Origin: Synergistaceae bacterium
GTDB lineage: Bacteria > Synergistota > Synergistia > Synergistales > Aminithiophilaceae
Assembly: GCA_016756725.1 (NCBI GenBank)
Contig: JAESII010000010.1
Location: 1 to 64,000, forward strand
DNA length: 64,000 bases
Direction of reading: 5' to 3'
Below, piece by piece: positions 50,718 to 59,825 of the stretch. The position numbers and the translations under genes were made by a program. Position 1 is the stretch's first letter; the number at the start of each line of letters is the position of its first letter. The notes under the pieces are model-generated. The model was not told the origin of the DNA, did no database searches, and saw only the letters and a list, made by a program, of their open reading frames with translations.

Positions 50718-53012
50718 ATGATACGAAACTACGCGATCAATGTCGGCGGTCTCGACATCAACATTGAGACGGGCTATCTCGCCAAACAGGCAAGTGGTTC
50801 CGTGCGGATCAGCTACGGCGAGACGGTGATTCTCGTCACGGCCTGCATGACAGAAAAGCCGAGGGAGGGCCTGGATTTCTTCCCCCTTCTCGTGGATTAC
50901 GAAGAACGCTACTATTCGGCCGGAAAGATTCCCGGCGGTTTCATCAAGAGGGAGGGCCGACCGGCCGAGACGGCCACCATCGGTGCCCGCGTCATCGACC
51001 GTTCGATCCGGTCCCTCTTCGACGACCGGATGCGTCATGACGTGCACGTTGTGGCCACTATTCTCTCCGTCGATCAGCTCAATCCGCCTAACGTCCTGGC
51101 CATCAACGGGGCCTCGGCGGCCCTGACCCTCTCCGACATCCCCTGGAGTGGCCCCGTCGGCGCCGTCCGGATCGGTTACATCGACGGGGAGCTCGTTGTC
51201 AACCCCACTGAAGTGGCCATGGCGGAGAGTACCCTCGATCTCATCGTTTCCGGCCACCTTGAGGGCATCACTATGGTCGAGGCAGGAGCCAAGGAAGTCT
51301 CTGAGTCACTCCTGGCCGATGCGCTTGAACTGGCTCACGAGGAGATCAAGAAGATCTGCCGCCTTCAGCTGCAGATGAGAGAGGAAATTGGCAAGGAGAA
51401 GTTCGAGTTTGTCCCGCCTGCCACGATTCCCGAAATCGACGGCTGGATTGAGGAGAACCTCTCTCCCGCCATCCGCGATGCCGTGCTGATCCACGCAAAG
51501 CAGGCCCGGGGCGTCGCTATCGAGGCTGTCAAGACAGAGGCAGCGGAGCGTTTTGCCGAAAGCCATCCTGACGCCAAGCGTTACATCAGTGACGTCGTCG
51601 AGGGGCTCGTGAAAAAGATCATGCGCAAGGTCGTCGTCGAGGAGCGTCTCCGGGCTGACGGAAGGGCCATGGACGAGGTCCGTCCCATTTCCTGTGAGGT
51701 CGGAGTCCTCCCCCGGACTCATGGATCGGCCGTTTTCACTCGTGGCGAGACGCAGGCTCTCGTGACGGCTACCCTCGGCATGATGGGCAATGACGACCAG
51801 ATCCTGGACGGCATCAAGCTTGACGAGCCGCCCAAGAAGTTCATGCTCCACTACAACTTCCCGCCCTATTCGGTCGGTGAGGTCCGTCCCATGAGAGGAC
51901 CGGGCCGCCGGGAGATTGGCCACGGAGCCCTCGCCGAAAGGGCCGTCCGGGCCATGATGCCCGCCGACGATGACTATCCTTACGTGGTCCGCGTCGTCTC
52001 GGACATTCTCGAATCGAACGGTTCCAGTTCCATGGCCACAGTCTGCGGCGCCTCCCTGGCCATCATGGACGCCGGTGTTCCCCTGGCTAAGCCTGTGGCG
52101 GGCATTGCCATGGGGCTCATCAAGGAAGGCGACGCCGTGGAGGTCCTCACCGACATTCAGGGTCTGGAAGATCATTACGGAGACATGGACTTCAAGGTCG
52201 CCGGAACGGTCGACGGCGTTACGGCCCTTCAGATGGACAACAAGGCAGGGGGCATCACCCGGGCGATCCTCGAACGGGCTCTCAACCAGGCCCGTGACGC
52301 CCGCCTTCACATCCTGAGTTGCATGGAAAAGACCCTGAAAAGCCCCAGGGAGGAGATGTCGCCCCATGCGCCGCGGATCTATACGATGCAGATCAGCGTT
52401 GACAGGATCCGCGACGTCATCGGTCCCGGCGGCAAGATCATCCGCAAGATCATCCAGGAGACAGGCTGCAAGATCGACGTCGAAGACGACGGGCGCATCT
52501 TCATCGCCTCGCCAAGCTCTGAGAAGGCGGAAGAGGCGATCGGCCAGATCCGCGATCTCACCCGCGACGTCAATCCCGGCGAGGTCTTCTACGGCAAGGT
52601 GACGCGGCTCATGAATTTCGGCGCCTTCGTCGAGGTCCTTCCCGGCAAGGAGGGGCTCCTTCACGTCAGCGAAGTGAGCACCCATCACGTGCCCAAGCTT
52701 GACGAGATCCTCCAGCCCGGAGACCAGGTCCTCGTCGTCGTCAAGGAGATTGACGACCTCTCGCGGGTCAACCTCTCCCGCCGTCGCGTCTACGTCGACC
52801 GCCGGGCCGAGCTCGAAGCGGATGAGGCCTGGAAAGAGATCTTCGCCGCCGAAGACGCCCGTGAGGCCATCATTGCCGAGAAGGCTGCCGCCGGCGGCGG
52901 CAGGTCTGCGCCGCGTCACGACGGCGACCGCGGACCGCGCCGCGACGGAGACCGCCTCCAGCGCGGAGGAGACCGGGGCCGCCCCGGCGGCAGCAGGCGT
53001 CCCCGGGAATAG
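50718..53012 (+). CDS. pnp: Polyribonucleotide nucleotidyltransferase
   Basis: A 764-residue phosphorolytic 3'-5' exoribonuclease. First RNase PH-like domain (about 1-230), a helical linker, the second catalytic RNase PH domain (about 310-530; [34 protein letters not shown]), then KH ([15 protein letters not shown]) and S1 ([20 protein letters not shown]). The C-terminus carries a Gly/Arg/Asp-rich tail of about 40 residues (repeats like [11 protein letters not shown]), an unstructured RNA-binding extension. ATG 50718 lies 18 bases after AAGGAGGA. Part of mRNA decay. Confidence 0.97.
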   Translation: MIRNYAINVGGLDINIETGYLAKQASGSVRISYGETVILVTACMTEKPREGLDFFPLLVDYEERYYSAGKIPGGFIKREGRPAETATIGARVIDRSIRSLFDDRMRHDVHVVATILSVDQLNPPNVLAINGASAALTLSDIPWSGPVGAVRIGYIDGELVVNPTEVAMAESTLDLIVSGHLEGITMVEAGAKEVSESLLADALELAHEEIKKICRLQLQMREEIGKEKFEFVPPATIPEIDGWIEENLSPAIRDAVLIHAKQARGVAIEAVKTEAAERFAESHPDAKRYISDVVEGLVKKIMRKVVVEERLRADGRAMDEVRPISCEVGVLPRTHGSAVFTRGETQALVTATLGMMGNDDQILDGIKLDEPPKKFMLHYNFPPYSVGEVRPMRGPGRREIGHGALAERAVRAMMPADDDYPYVVRVVSDILESNGSSSMATVCGASLAIMDAGVPLAKPVAGIAMGLIKEGDAVEVLTDIQGLEDHYGDMDFKVAGTVDGVTALQMDNKAGGITRAILERALNQARDARLHILSCMEKTLKSPREEMSPHAPRIYTMQISVDRIRDVIGPGGKIIRKIIQETGCKIDVEDDGRIFIASPSSEKAEEAIGQIRDLTRDVNPGEVFYGKVTRLMNFGAFVEVLPGKEGLLHVSEVSTHHVPKLDEILQPGDQVLVVVKEIDDLSRVNLSRRRVYVDRRAELEADEAWKEIFAAEDAREAIIAEKAAAGGGRSAPRHDGDRGPRRDGDRLQRGGDRGRPGGSRRPRE

Positions 53013-53017
53013 GTCCC

Positions 53018-53455
53018 TTGGCGGTCGTCGTCAAGATCCGTCGTTCTCCCGAGGCGCGCCGTTTGCCTCTTCCAGACTATGCCACGGCAGGATCGTCCGG
53101 TGCTGACCTCGCCTCGGCGGAAAGGTGCGTCATTGCTCCGGGCCAGAGGCGTCTTGTCGGGACGGGGGTCTTTCTGGAGATTCCCCAAGGCTACGAGGTT
53201 CAGATCCGGCCCCGCAGCGGTCTTGCTATGAAGCACGGCATCACTCTTCTTAATGCCCCGGGTACGATCGACAGCGACTACCGGGGAGAGGTCAAGATCA
53301 TCGTCATCAACCACGGATCGGATCCCTTCTCCATTGAGGTGGGTGATCGGATCGCTCAGATGGTCCTTCAACCCGTCTACGTCATGGACTTCCGCGAGGA
53401 GAATGACCTCTCTGAAACGGACCGCGGTGCTGGAGGTTTCGGCAGCACGGGATAG
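53018..53455 (+). CDS. dut: dUTP diphosphatase
   Basis: A 145-residue trimeric dUTPase that keeps uracil out of DNA and supplies dUMP. All five family motifs are visible: [42 protein letters not shown] and [10 protein letters not shown] at the C-terminus. The start is TTG 53018, six bases after the pnp stop, with GGAATAGG upstream. It is followed by a long hairpin. Co-transcription with pnp is likely. Confidence 0.96.
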   Translation: MAVVVKIRRSPEARRLPLPDYATAGSSGADLASAERCVIAPGQRRLVGTGVFLEIPQGYEVQIRPRSGLAMKHGITLLNAPGTIDSDYRGEVKIIVINHGSDPFSIEVGDRIAQMVLQPVYVMDFREENDLSETDRGAGGFGSTG

Positions 53456-53470
53456 GATCAGCCAATGGAG

Positions 53471-53534
53471 ACGAATCAACAGCGAAAGGGAGGAAGCGGC
53501 TCAAGCCGCTTCCTCCCTTTCGCTGTTGATTCGT
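53471..53534. terminator. Very long perfect hairpin (30-bp arms)
   Basis: Arms 53471-53500 and 53505-53534 are exactly complementary with a four-base loop (TCAA). It lies between dut and the convergent small transporter-subunit gene and most likely terminates both. The length and perfection are unusual for a terminator. Confidence 0.8.
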
Positions 53535-53539
53535 TCAGG

Positions 53540-53644
53540 CTAGCCCTTCTGCTTGGATTCCTGAGCGACCATGGTTCTCCAGATGCACCAGCCGAAGCCT
53601 CCGAAGGTGATGAGCATGATGATGACCATATTGAGCTTCCACAT
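53540..53644 (-). CDS. metS: MetS-like small subunit of an NSS transporter (34 aa)
   Basis: Begins MWKLNMVIIMLITFGGFGWC and continues IWRTMVAQESKQKG: one membrane helix and a polar C-terminus. GGGAGG precedes the ATG by eight bases. It directly follows the large NSS transporter gene. In Corynebacterium, MetS is required for the NSS carrier MetP; the same arrangement is seen here, so a small subunit is the likely role. Ends at the long hairpin. Confidence 0.82.
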   Translation of the reverse strand: MWKLNMVIIMLITFGGFGWCIWRTMVAQESKQKG

Positions 53645-53676
53645 GAGCCATTCCTCCCTTGGAATCCGTCGTCAGG

Positions 53677-55152
53677 CTAGTCGGACTCGACCTTGGCGGG
53701 GAAACGGGTCTTTTCGGCGAGCCAGTTGTTGAGAAAGAAGATGATCCCGAAGCAGATGGCCCATTGGTAGTACATGGTGCCCACAGTGAAAGTGTACTTG
53801 TCGATGGGGAGCCACTTGTACCATTCGCCAGGGTACCAGGAAGCGGCCTGCCAGGTCCACCAGGAGAAGATGAGGACGAACCAGAGGGGGAAGAGGTAGA
53901 TGAGCTTCCACATCCAGGCGGCCTTGAGGTCTGAGCAGGGCTCGATGTCTTCGTCCCAGATCTTCTGGACGCCGACCTTGATGGCGCCGAGGGAGAAGAT
54001 TAGGCCCGAGACGAGGAGGGCGACGCCCCAGACCCAGTCCTGGTTGTCGAGGAAGGCGATGCTCATCGACGAGGGCAGGCCGAGGATGGTGATGCCGATG
54101 CCAGCGGTGAGGATGGCCTTCTTCCGTTCCATGCCCATGTCGAGAAGCATGCGGCAGCCCAGTTCGATCATGGCGAGCATGGACGACAGGGCGGCGCAGA
54201 CGAGAGCGCCGAAGAAGACGATGGCCATCAGCATGCCTCCGGGCATGATGGTGAAAAGCCGCGTCAGGTGGATGAAGGCCAGGCCTGTGTTGCCCGATGC
54301 GACGGCAGCCTGCGGATCGGGGGCGAGGGCGAAGATGGTGGGGATGATGGCCAGACCGGCGAGCAGGGCGGCCGTGGTGTCGGCGAGGCAGACCGTCGTT
54401 GCGTTGAGGGCGATGTCTTCCTTGTTGCCGACGTAAACGAAGTAAGTCAGCATGAGACCCCAGCCGGCCCCTGTAGACCAGGCCGCCTGGGTGAAGGCCT
54501 CGAGCCAGATCTTGCCCTTAAGCATCTCGCCCCACTGGGGAGCGAAGAGAAATTCAAGGCCCTTTTCAGCGCCGTCGAGGGTGACGGCCCGGAAGACGAG
54601 GATCAGCATGAGGACGAAAAGGGTCGGGATGAGGACCTTGTTGGCTTTTTCGATGCCGGCGATGGCGCCCTTGTAGACGATGGCCGTGACGATGACCATG
54701 GAGATGATGTGCCAGGGGACCATGGCGCCACGGGTCGTCGAGAAGGCTGTCCAAAGGGCTTCCGTGTCCAGCCCGGGCTTGATGGTGCCCATGAGGGCGT
54801 AGACGAAGTAGCGGACGCACCATCCCATGACGACGGCATAGTAAAAGACGATGGCCAGAACGATCCAGCCGACGATACCGCCGAGCCAGGTGTATTTCTT
54901 GCCCATCAGGACTTTGAAGGAGCCGACGCAACCCATGCGGCTCTTCTTGCCCCAGACGGCTTCGGCCATCATGAGGGGGATGGCCCAAAGGAATAAGGAG
55001 ATCATGAGGGCGACAACAAAAACACCTCCGCCATTGGCGGCGGCGACACGGGGGAACCTCCAAATGTTACCGGTACCGACAGCCATGCCGATGGCCGAGA
55101 GAATCAGGCCCCAGCGACTTCCCCACTGTTCACTTCCAGCTTTACCTGACAT
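53677..55152 (-). CDS. Sodium-dependent transporter, NSS (neurotransmitter:sodium symporter) family
   Basis: A 491-residue carrier with 12 hydrophobic segments. The first helix shows the sodium-site pattern GLILSAIGMAVGTGNIWRFPR. FTQAAWSTGAGWGLMLTYF and IMPGGMLMAIVFFGALVCAALSSMLAM are helices 6 to 8. Bacterial members take up amino acids such as methionine, alanine, tryptophan or leucine. The small 34-aa partner favours the MetP-type. ATG 55152 follows AGGGGAGGG. The leader upstream can form a 7-bp closing stem. Confidence 0.93.
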   Translation of the reverse strand: MSGKAGSEQWGSRWGLILSAIGMAVGTGNIWRFPRVAAANGGGVFVVALMISLFLWAIPLMMAEAVWGKKSRMGCVGSFKVLMGKKYTWLGGIVGWIVLAIVFYYAVVMGWCVRYFVYALMGTIKPGLDTEALWTAFSTTRGAMVPWHIISMVIVTAIVYKGAIAGIEKANKVLIPTLFVLMLILVFRAVTLDGAEKGLEFLFAPQWGEMLKGKIWLEAFTQAAWSTGAGWGLMLTYFVYVGNKEDIALNATTVCLADTTAALLAGLAIIPTIFALAPDPQAAVASGNTGLAFIHLTRLFTIMPGGMLMAIVFFGALVCAALSSMLAMIELGCRMLLDMGMERKKAILTAGIGITILGLPSSMSIAFLDNQDWVWGVALLVSGLIFSLGAIKVGVQKIWDEDIEPCSDLKAAWMWKLIYLFPLWFVLIFSWWTWQAASWYPGEWYKWLPIDKYTFTVGTMYYQWAICFGIIFFLNNWLAEKTRFPAKVESD

Positions 55153-55420
55153 GCATTTCCCTCCCCTGCAGTTGTGGTGGTCTTTCAGTCTCTCTGACCG
55201 CCGAGTCTGCCCTTCTTGCCGATGACCACCTCCCTTCGCATACAGAAAACAAGAGTCACTCTTTTGTCAGGTGACGACCTGGACCCTTGGGTGGCTTCCC
55301 ATTGAGTACGATAGGGGCATTATATTCAGGATTGACCGATTTGGCTAGTCTTTTCACCATTAAATAAGTTGAGATGAAATTCACGTTCGCTCGGTCATTT
55401 TTGTGGAACTTCAGTAAACT
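55153..55420. other. Intergenic region with leader of the NSS transporter gene
   Basis: On the minus strand a -10-like TATAAT lies at 55324-55319, and a leader of about 160 bases follows. Within it GGTGGTC (minus) and GACCACC pair over 55230-55176, enclosing about 40 bases that can form an inner stem. No known riboswitch consensus is recognised. The part next to 55420 is AT-rich and without features. Confidence 0.4.
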
Positions 55421-56651
55421 TCTCTAAGGAACCCCTGAAAAAGGGTTTTTTCATGGAGTCCCATCAGTGATGATGTAACCGGTAGAATAAAGCTGTGGCG
55501 CCGATGTCACCATCCCCTTTCCAGGGAGTGCGAGACGCGAGATCAGCGACAGAACACCCTTGCCGACGCCCGGACCTTCGAGAGATACAGGAAGCCTGGC
55601 CGGCGGGAGAAGTCCTCTCCGAAATGGAGGCTGTGGTCCCCTGGAAGGATCTCTGCGCGCTCATCGCTCCCTTCCATTCCAAGGCCGAACGAGGTCGTCC
55701 CCCCTTCTCCCGTGCTGGTTCAACCTCAGAGACCCGGCAGCGGAAGACGCCCTCTACGACATGGAATCGATGAGGCGCTTCGTCGGCATCGACGTCGGGA
55801 ACGGGCCCGTCCCCGACGAGACGACCCTCTGCGCTTTTTCCCCACCTTCTCGAAGCGCACGACCTGGGGAAAGGGGTCTTCCGTGAGGTCGATGCTCATC
55901 TGCAATCGAAAGGACTGCGCCTTGCCGAAGGAACCATCATGGACGCCACCCTCATCGCCGCGCCCTCGCCGACGAAGAGCGAGGAGAAGAAGCGAGACCC
56001 CGACATGCATCAGGCAAAGAAAGGGAACCCGTGCGACTTCGGCAAGAAGGTCCACATCGGGGTGGACAAAGACGGCAAGCTGGTCCACAGCCTCACGACC
56101 CCGGCGGCGAATGACCACGACTCCCCGATGGTCGGAGACCTTCTTTTGCAGAACGAAAAAAGGGAGTCTGGGGCGATGCGGCCTGCATAGGCAAGACGGA
56201 AACGATCCGGGAAAAGGCACCCGATGGCGTCGACAAGGCCAACACAAGAGGGTCACGGAACAGGAAGCTGACCGACGAAGAGCAGCCTCACACTCGCATG
56301 CTGTCCCAAAGGAGGGCAAAGGTGGAGCATGTCTTTTGAAGAGCGAAGGAGCCTTCGGATTCACCAGGGTGCGTTACGAGGGGCTCAAGAAGAACACAAG
56401 CCATGTTCCCGTGATTTTTGTCCTGTCCAATCGGTACATGGCGAGAAGGCTTTTATTGGAAATGGATAGGGCGTAGTGTCTTCACAAAAGCCGGCAAAAC
56501 GGCAACCATAAGGCCCAAAAAGAGCCGAAAATAGCTCCACATTGGCGACTTGCCTGACACAACAGGCTGAAAGGGCACACAACGGACGGAGTCAGCCACC
56601 AAGAGGTACTGTTGGAGCTCGCCGGATCTTTTTTTCAGAGGTTCCCTAAGT
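55421..56651 (+). mobile_element. Decayed IS5-family insertion sequence
   Basis: About 1.23 kb. Imperfect terminal inverted repeats are visible: TCTCTAAGGAACCCCTGAAA (55421-55440) on the left and, read from the other strand, ACTTAGGGAACCTCTGAAAA on the right (about 56629-56651). Between them are recognisable but frameshifted transposase pieces. The right end lies five bases from the -35 element of the thrS promoter. Confidence 0.8.
55540..56476 (+). pseudogene. IS5-family transposase, multiply frameshifted
   Basis: Fragments in order in different frames: TFERYRKPGRREK, then EMEAVVPWKDLCALIAPFHS, then DALYDMESMRRFVGIDVG and VPDETTLCAF. These are followed by GTIMDATLIAAPSPTKSEEK and GKKVHIGVDKDGKLVHSL, and finally GLKKNTSHVPVIFVLSNRYM. 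All belong to one IS5-type DDE transposase. At least four frame changes and a small deletion after GRPPF (about 12 residues) make it non-functional. Confidence 0.85.
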
Positions 56652-56655
56652 TCTC

Positions 56656-56684
56656 TTATGGCCCACGAGGGGCTGTGGTAGAAT
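56656..56684 (+). promoter_or_regulatory. Promoter of thrS, abutting the IS end
   Basis: TTATGG (56656-56661), 17-base spacer, TAGAAT (56679-56684). The -35 is weak and lies only five bases beyond the IS. The predicted transcript starts near 56691, leaving a 60-base leader that is almost entirely the hairpin described next. Confidence 0.5.
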
Positions 56685-56708
56685 GCTTTCCGATAGGGAT
56701 CCACAATT

Positions 56709-56745
56709 GATGGCGCGTACAGGGGACGGTATCCCCTGGCGCATC
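56709..56745 (+). promoter_or_regulatory. thrS leader hairpin resembling a tRNA-Thr anticodon arm
   Basis: Stem CAGGGG (56720-56725) and CCCCTG (56733-56738) encloses a seven-base loop ACGGTAT (56726-56732). In anticodon-loop numbering, positions 34-36 are GGT, the tRNA-Thr anticodon GGU, with A at 37. A lower stem GGCGC/GCGC extends it, with a three-base bulge. The ribosome binding site AGGAGG follows directly (56746-56751). In E. coli, threonyl-tRNA synthetase represses its own mRNA by binding such a mimic; the same control is inferred here. Confidence 0.55.
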
Positions 56746-56753
56746 AGGAGGCG

Positions 56754-58691
56754 ATGAAGATGTTTGTATTCACATCACCCGACGGCCGCTCCTTCGAGGC
56801 CGAATCGGTAACTGCTCTTGAGGCTCTGGACCGTCTGGGGCAGAAGAAGGGCGCTGTTGCGGCCCGTGTTGACGGTGACCTCGTCGACCTGGCGACGGTT
56901 CTGACCGATTCCTCGCTGGTCGAGGCCGTTCCCGCTTCGTCCGACGAGGGGCTCGAGATCCTCCGTCATTCCACGTCCCACCTGATGGCCCAGGCCGTGC
57001 GCCGTCTCTTTCCAGGGACGAAAGTCGCCATCGGTCCTGCCATCAAGGAGGGTTTCTATTACGACTTCGACGTCAACGGAACTCTGACGGAAGGGGATCT
57101 GAAGCGGATCGAAGACGAGATGCGCCGCATCGTCAAGGAATCCCATCGGGTGGAGCGTTTCTTCCTGCCTCGGGACGAGGCGATTGCCCGTTTTCGCGAC
57201 GAGGGGGAAATCTATAAGGTGGAGCTGATGGAGGAGATCGCTGATGACGAGATCTCCCTCTATCGCCAGGGCGAGTATGTCGATCTTTGTCGGGGTCCTC
57301 ATGTGCCCAACACATCAATGCTCAGGCATTTCAAACTCCTCTCTCTGGCTGGCGCCTACTGGCGTGGCGACGAGAAGAACGTCATGCTTACCCGCATCTA
57401 CGGGACGGCCTTTGCCGAAAAAGAAGACCTGGAGGCTTATCTGACCCGCATCGAAGAGGCCAAGCGGCGCGATCACCGCAAGCTGGGGCGAGAGCTCGAT
57501 CTCTTCAGCATTCAGGAGGAGGGGCCTGGTTTCCCCTTTTTCCATCCCAGGGGAATGGCCTTGAGAAACAAGCTCATTGAGTTCTGGCGCAACGAACACC
57601 GCCGGGCCGGCTATGAGGAAATCATGACTCCCCTCATTCTGGACCGCGATCTATGGATTCGTTCAGGCCACTGGGACCATTACAGGGAGAATATGTATTT
57701 CACCGAAATCGACGGGGCCCCCTACGCTATCAAGCCCATGAACTGCCCCGGCGGCATCCTCGTCTACAAGAGCCAGATCCGGAGTTACCGCGACTTACCC
57801 CTGCGCATTGCCGAGCTCGGCACGGTGCACCGCCACGAGCGATCCGGCGTGCTCCATGGGCTCATGAGGGTCCGCTGCTTTACCCAGGATGACGCCCATC
57901 TTTACGTGACGCCCGACCAGATCAAGAGGGAGATCCAGGGCATCATGGATCTCGTCGACCATGTCTACAGCGATGTCTTCGGCTTCGCCTACCACGTAGA
58001 GCTCTCGACGCGGCCTGAAAAGGCCATGGGTGAGAAGGAGCTTTGGGACAGGGCCGAGCAATCCCTTCAGGAGGCTCTCGAGGAAAAGGGCGTTGCCTAC
58101 CGTCTCAATCCCGGCGACGGAGCCTTCTACGGTCCCAAGATTGACTTCCACCTTGAAGATTGCATCGGCAGGACCTGGCAGTGCGGGACGATCCAGCTCG
58201 ATTTCCAGATGCCCGAGAAGTTCGACATGACCTATGTCGGCTCCGACGGAGCCCAGCATCGCCCCGTCATGCTCCACCGGACCGTTTTGGGCAGCCTGGA
58301 GCGCTTCATGGGCATCCTGATCGAGCATTTTGCCGGGGCCTTCCCCTTTTGGCTTGCTCCGCTTCAGGTGAGGATTCTGCCTGTCAAGGGGGAACATCAG
58401 CCTTGGGCTCGATCCGTCGAGACCCTTCTCCGGGAGTGGGGGCTTCGCGTCGAAGTCGACGGCCGGGATGAAAAGCTGGGCAAGAAGATTCGTGACGCTC
58501 AACTCCAGAAAATTCCCTACATGCTTGTCATCGGAGAGAGAGAGGTCGAATCGAAGCGGGTTGCGGTGCGGGAACGATCAAAGGGCGATCTGGCCAGTCT
58601 TTCTCTGGAGGGCCTGCAGGAGCTCCTGCTCGGGGAGTATGATCCTCTGGGCGACGCCCCCTCTTTGAGGCGGTCTGTCCCCCATCCTTAG
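56754..58691 (+). CDS. thrS: Threonine--tRNA ligase
   Basis: A 645-residue class II synthetase. TGS domain (about 1-60), then an editing domain with HSTSHLMAQ (72-80) and DLCRGPHVP, where mischarged Ser-tRNA is hydrolysed. The catalytic core has MNCPGG, RIAELGTVHRHERSGVLHGL and the motif 3 region HRTVLGSLERF. A C-terminal anticodon-binding domain follows (about 535-640). The zinc ligands Cys, His, His are in place. ATG 56754 follows AGGAGGCG. The C-terminus is about ten residues longer than usual. The leader probably allows autogenous control. Confidence 0.97.
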   Translation: MKMFVFTSPDGRSFEAESVTALEALDRLGQKKGAVAARVDGDLVDLATVLTDSSLVEAVPASSDEGLEILRHSTSHLMAQAVRRLFPGTKVAIGPAIKEGFYYDFDVNGTLTEGDLKRIEDEMRRIVKESHRVERFFLPRDEAIARFRDEGEIYKVELMEEIADDEISLYRQGEYVDLCRGPHVPNTSMLRHFKLLSLAGAYWRGDEKNVMLTRIYGTAFAEKEDLEAYLTRIEEAKRRDHRKLGRELDLFSIQEEGPGFPFFHPRGMALRNKLIEFWRNEHRRAGYEEIMTPLILDRDLWIRSGHWDHYRENMYFTEIDGAPYAIKPMNCPGGILVYKSQIRSYRDLPLRIAELGTVHRHERSGVLHGLMRVRCFTQDDAHLYVTPDQIKREIQGIMDLVDHVYSDVFGFAYHVELSTRPEKAMGEKELWDRAEQSLQEALEEKGVAYRLNPGDGAFYGPKIDFHLEDCIGRTWQCGTIQLDFQMPEKFDMTYVGSDGAQHRPVMLHRTVLGSLERFMGILIEHFAGAFPFWLAPLQVRILPVKGEHQPWARSVETLLREWGLRVEVDGRDEKLGKKIRDAQLQKIPYMLVIGEREVESKRVAVRERSKGDLASLSLEGLQELLLGEYDPLGDAPSLRRSVPHP

Positions 58692-58701
58692 TGGCTAGTT
58701 C

Positions 58702-58730
58702 TTGCGGCGCCCCAGCGCTTGTGCTATACT
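58702..58730 (+). promoter_or_regulatory. Promoter of the infC-rpmI-rplT operon
   Basis: TTGCGG (58702-58707), 17-base spacer, TATACT (58725-58730). Its leader is about 180 bases long and contains an attenuator. Confidence 0.7.
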
Positions 58731-58838
58731 CCCTTCTGCTGTTGTTAGGGTTCTAAGCAGAGGTTTCCTCTCACCCGGCGACGCCGAAGTCAGTCAACCG
58801 TCTTTCTCGTTTTTCGAGGGACTTGTGTTGCATCGGTC

Positions 58839-58868
58839 GGGCCGGAGGCTTTTCTCCGGCCCCTTTTG
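58839..58868 (+). terminator. Attenuator in the infC leader
   Basis: GGGCCGGAG, loop GCTTTT, CTCCGGCCC, then CTTTTG. A terminator inside the leader, between the promoter and infC, which suggests premature termination control of the operon. In Bacillus the same operon is attenuated by L20 binding its leader; whether L20 does so here is inference. Confidence 0.7.
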
Positions 58869-58913
58869 TCTTCAAAACTATCCGTTTTGACCTATTTATG
58901 GAGGTGACCTGCT

Positions 58914-59510
58914 ATAGTCGCAAAGCCCGATTCGGAACCGCGCATCAACGAAGAGATCCGAGTGCCTGAAGTCCTGCTCATCGACGACCAGGGAGTCAAG
59001 GTCGGTGTCATCCCTGTCAGGGAAGCTCTTGCCTTAGCCGATGAGCGTGAACTGGACCTTGTTGAGGTGGCCCCTCAGGCCAGGCCTCCCGTCTGCCGCA
59101 TCATGGATTACGGTAAGTACCGGTTCATGCAGCAGAAGCGTGACAAGGATACCCGCAAGAAGCAAAAGACCCAGAGCGTGAAGGAAATGAAGATGCGCCC
59201 CAAAATCGACGTCCATGACTACGATTTCAAGGTCAAGGCCATCAAGAACTTCCTTCAGGCCGGTCACCGCGTCAAGGTGTCCATCTTCTTCCGGGGACGG
59301 GAAATGGCTTTCCAGGACAAGGGCCGAGAGGTTCTCAATCGCGTTGTTGCTGACTGCAACGAATTGGGTAAGGTCGATTCCACTCCCCGCATGGAGGGGC
59401 GCTATATGCGCATGATGCTGGCTCCTCTCCCGCCAGCAGTTAAGAAGCCCGGAGGCAAGGCTGAAGAGTCGGCCGAAGGATCAAAGGAAAAGGCTTCCGC
59501 TGCGGAATAG
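58914..59510 (+). CDS. infC: Translation initiation factor IF-3
   Basis: A 198-residue factor that checks start-codon pairing and keeps the ribosomal subunits apart. The frame starts with ATA (58914) after GGAGGTGACC: this restores the standard beginning KPDSEPRINEEIRVPEVLLI. The first canonical codon, a GTG at 58962, would delete 16 conserved residues. Rare start codons are normal for infC and support self-repression by IF-3. N-domain about 1-85 (ARPPVCRIMDYGKYRF), linker, C-domain about 95-180. The C-terminal 20 residues are a charged extension. Confidence 0.95.
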   Translation: MVAKPDSEPRINEEIRVPEVLLIDDQGVKVGVIPVREALALADERELDLVEVAPQARPPVCRIMDYGKYRFMQQKRDKDTRKKQKTQSVKEMKMRPKIDVHDYDFKVKAIKNFLQAGHRVKVSIFFRGREMAFQDKGREVLNRVVADCNELGKVDSTPRMEGRYMRMMLAPLPPAVKKPGGKAEESAEGSKEKASAAE

Positions 59511-59604
59511 GTCCTGAGAACCGCGCTGAGCCCATTAAGGCCGAGCCTTCCCCCCCGATCACCTCGCTGCCGGCCGTTTTTCTCACTAAGGAGGAACTGA
59601 CTGA

Positions 59605-59802
59605 ATGCCTAAGATGAAGACTCATTCGGCGACAAAAAAACGCTTTCGCCTGACCGCAGGCGGCAAGGTTGTCTACAAGAAGTGCGGCCGGAGCCACCTG
59701 ACCGGTCACAAGACGGAGAGCCGCGTTCGCCGTCTCCGTCAGAAAGGGATCCTCCCTGACGCACAGGCCCGCAACGTCAAAGTTCTGCTGCCCTACGCCT
59801 AG
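59605..59802 (+). CDS. rpmI: Large ribosomal subunit protein bL35
   Basis: A 65-residue basic protein starting PKMKTHSATKKRFRLT, the family signature, and ending in KVLLPYA. ATG 59605 follows AAGGAGGAACTGACTGA. In the standard order infC-rpmI-rplT. Confidence 0.97.
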   Translation: MPKMKTHSATKKRFRLTAGGKVVYKKCGRSHLTGHKTESRVRRLRQKGILPDAQARNVKVLLPYA

Positions 59803-59825
59803 ACCGAAGGAAGAGGTGACTCACG

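Noticed and set aside
51306-52919. 537-codon open frame opposite pnp
   Set aside because: Antisense shadow of a clear PNPase.
56691-56753. T-box leader for thrS
   Set aside because: The leader is far too short and lacks the T-box sequence and terminator; the tRNA-mimic hairpin explains it better.
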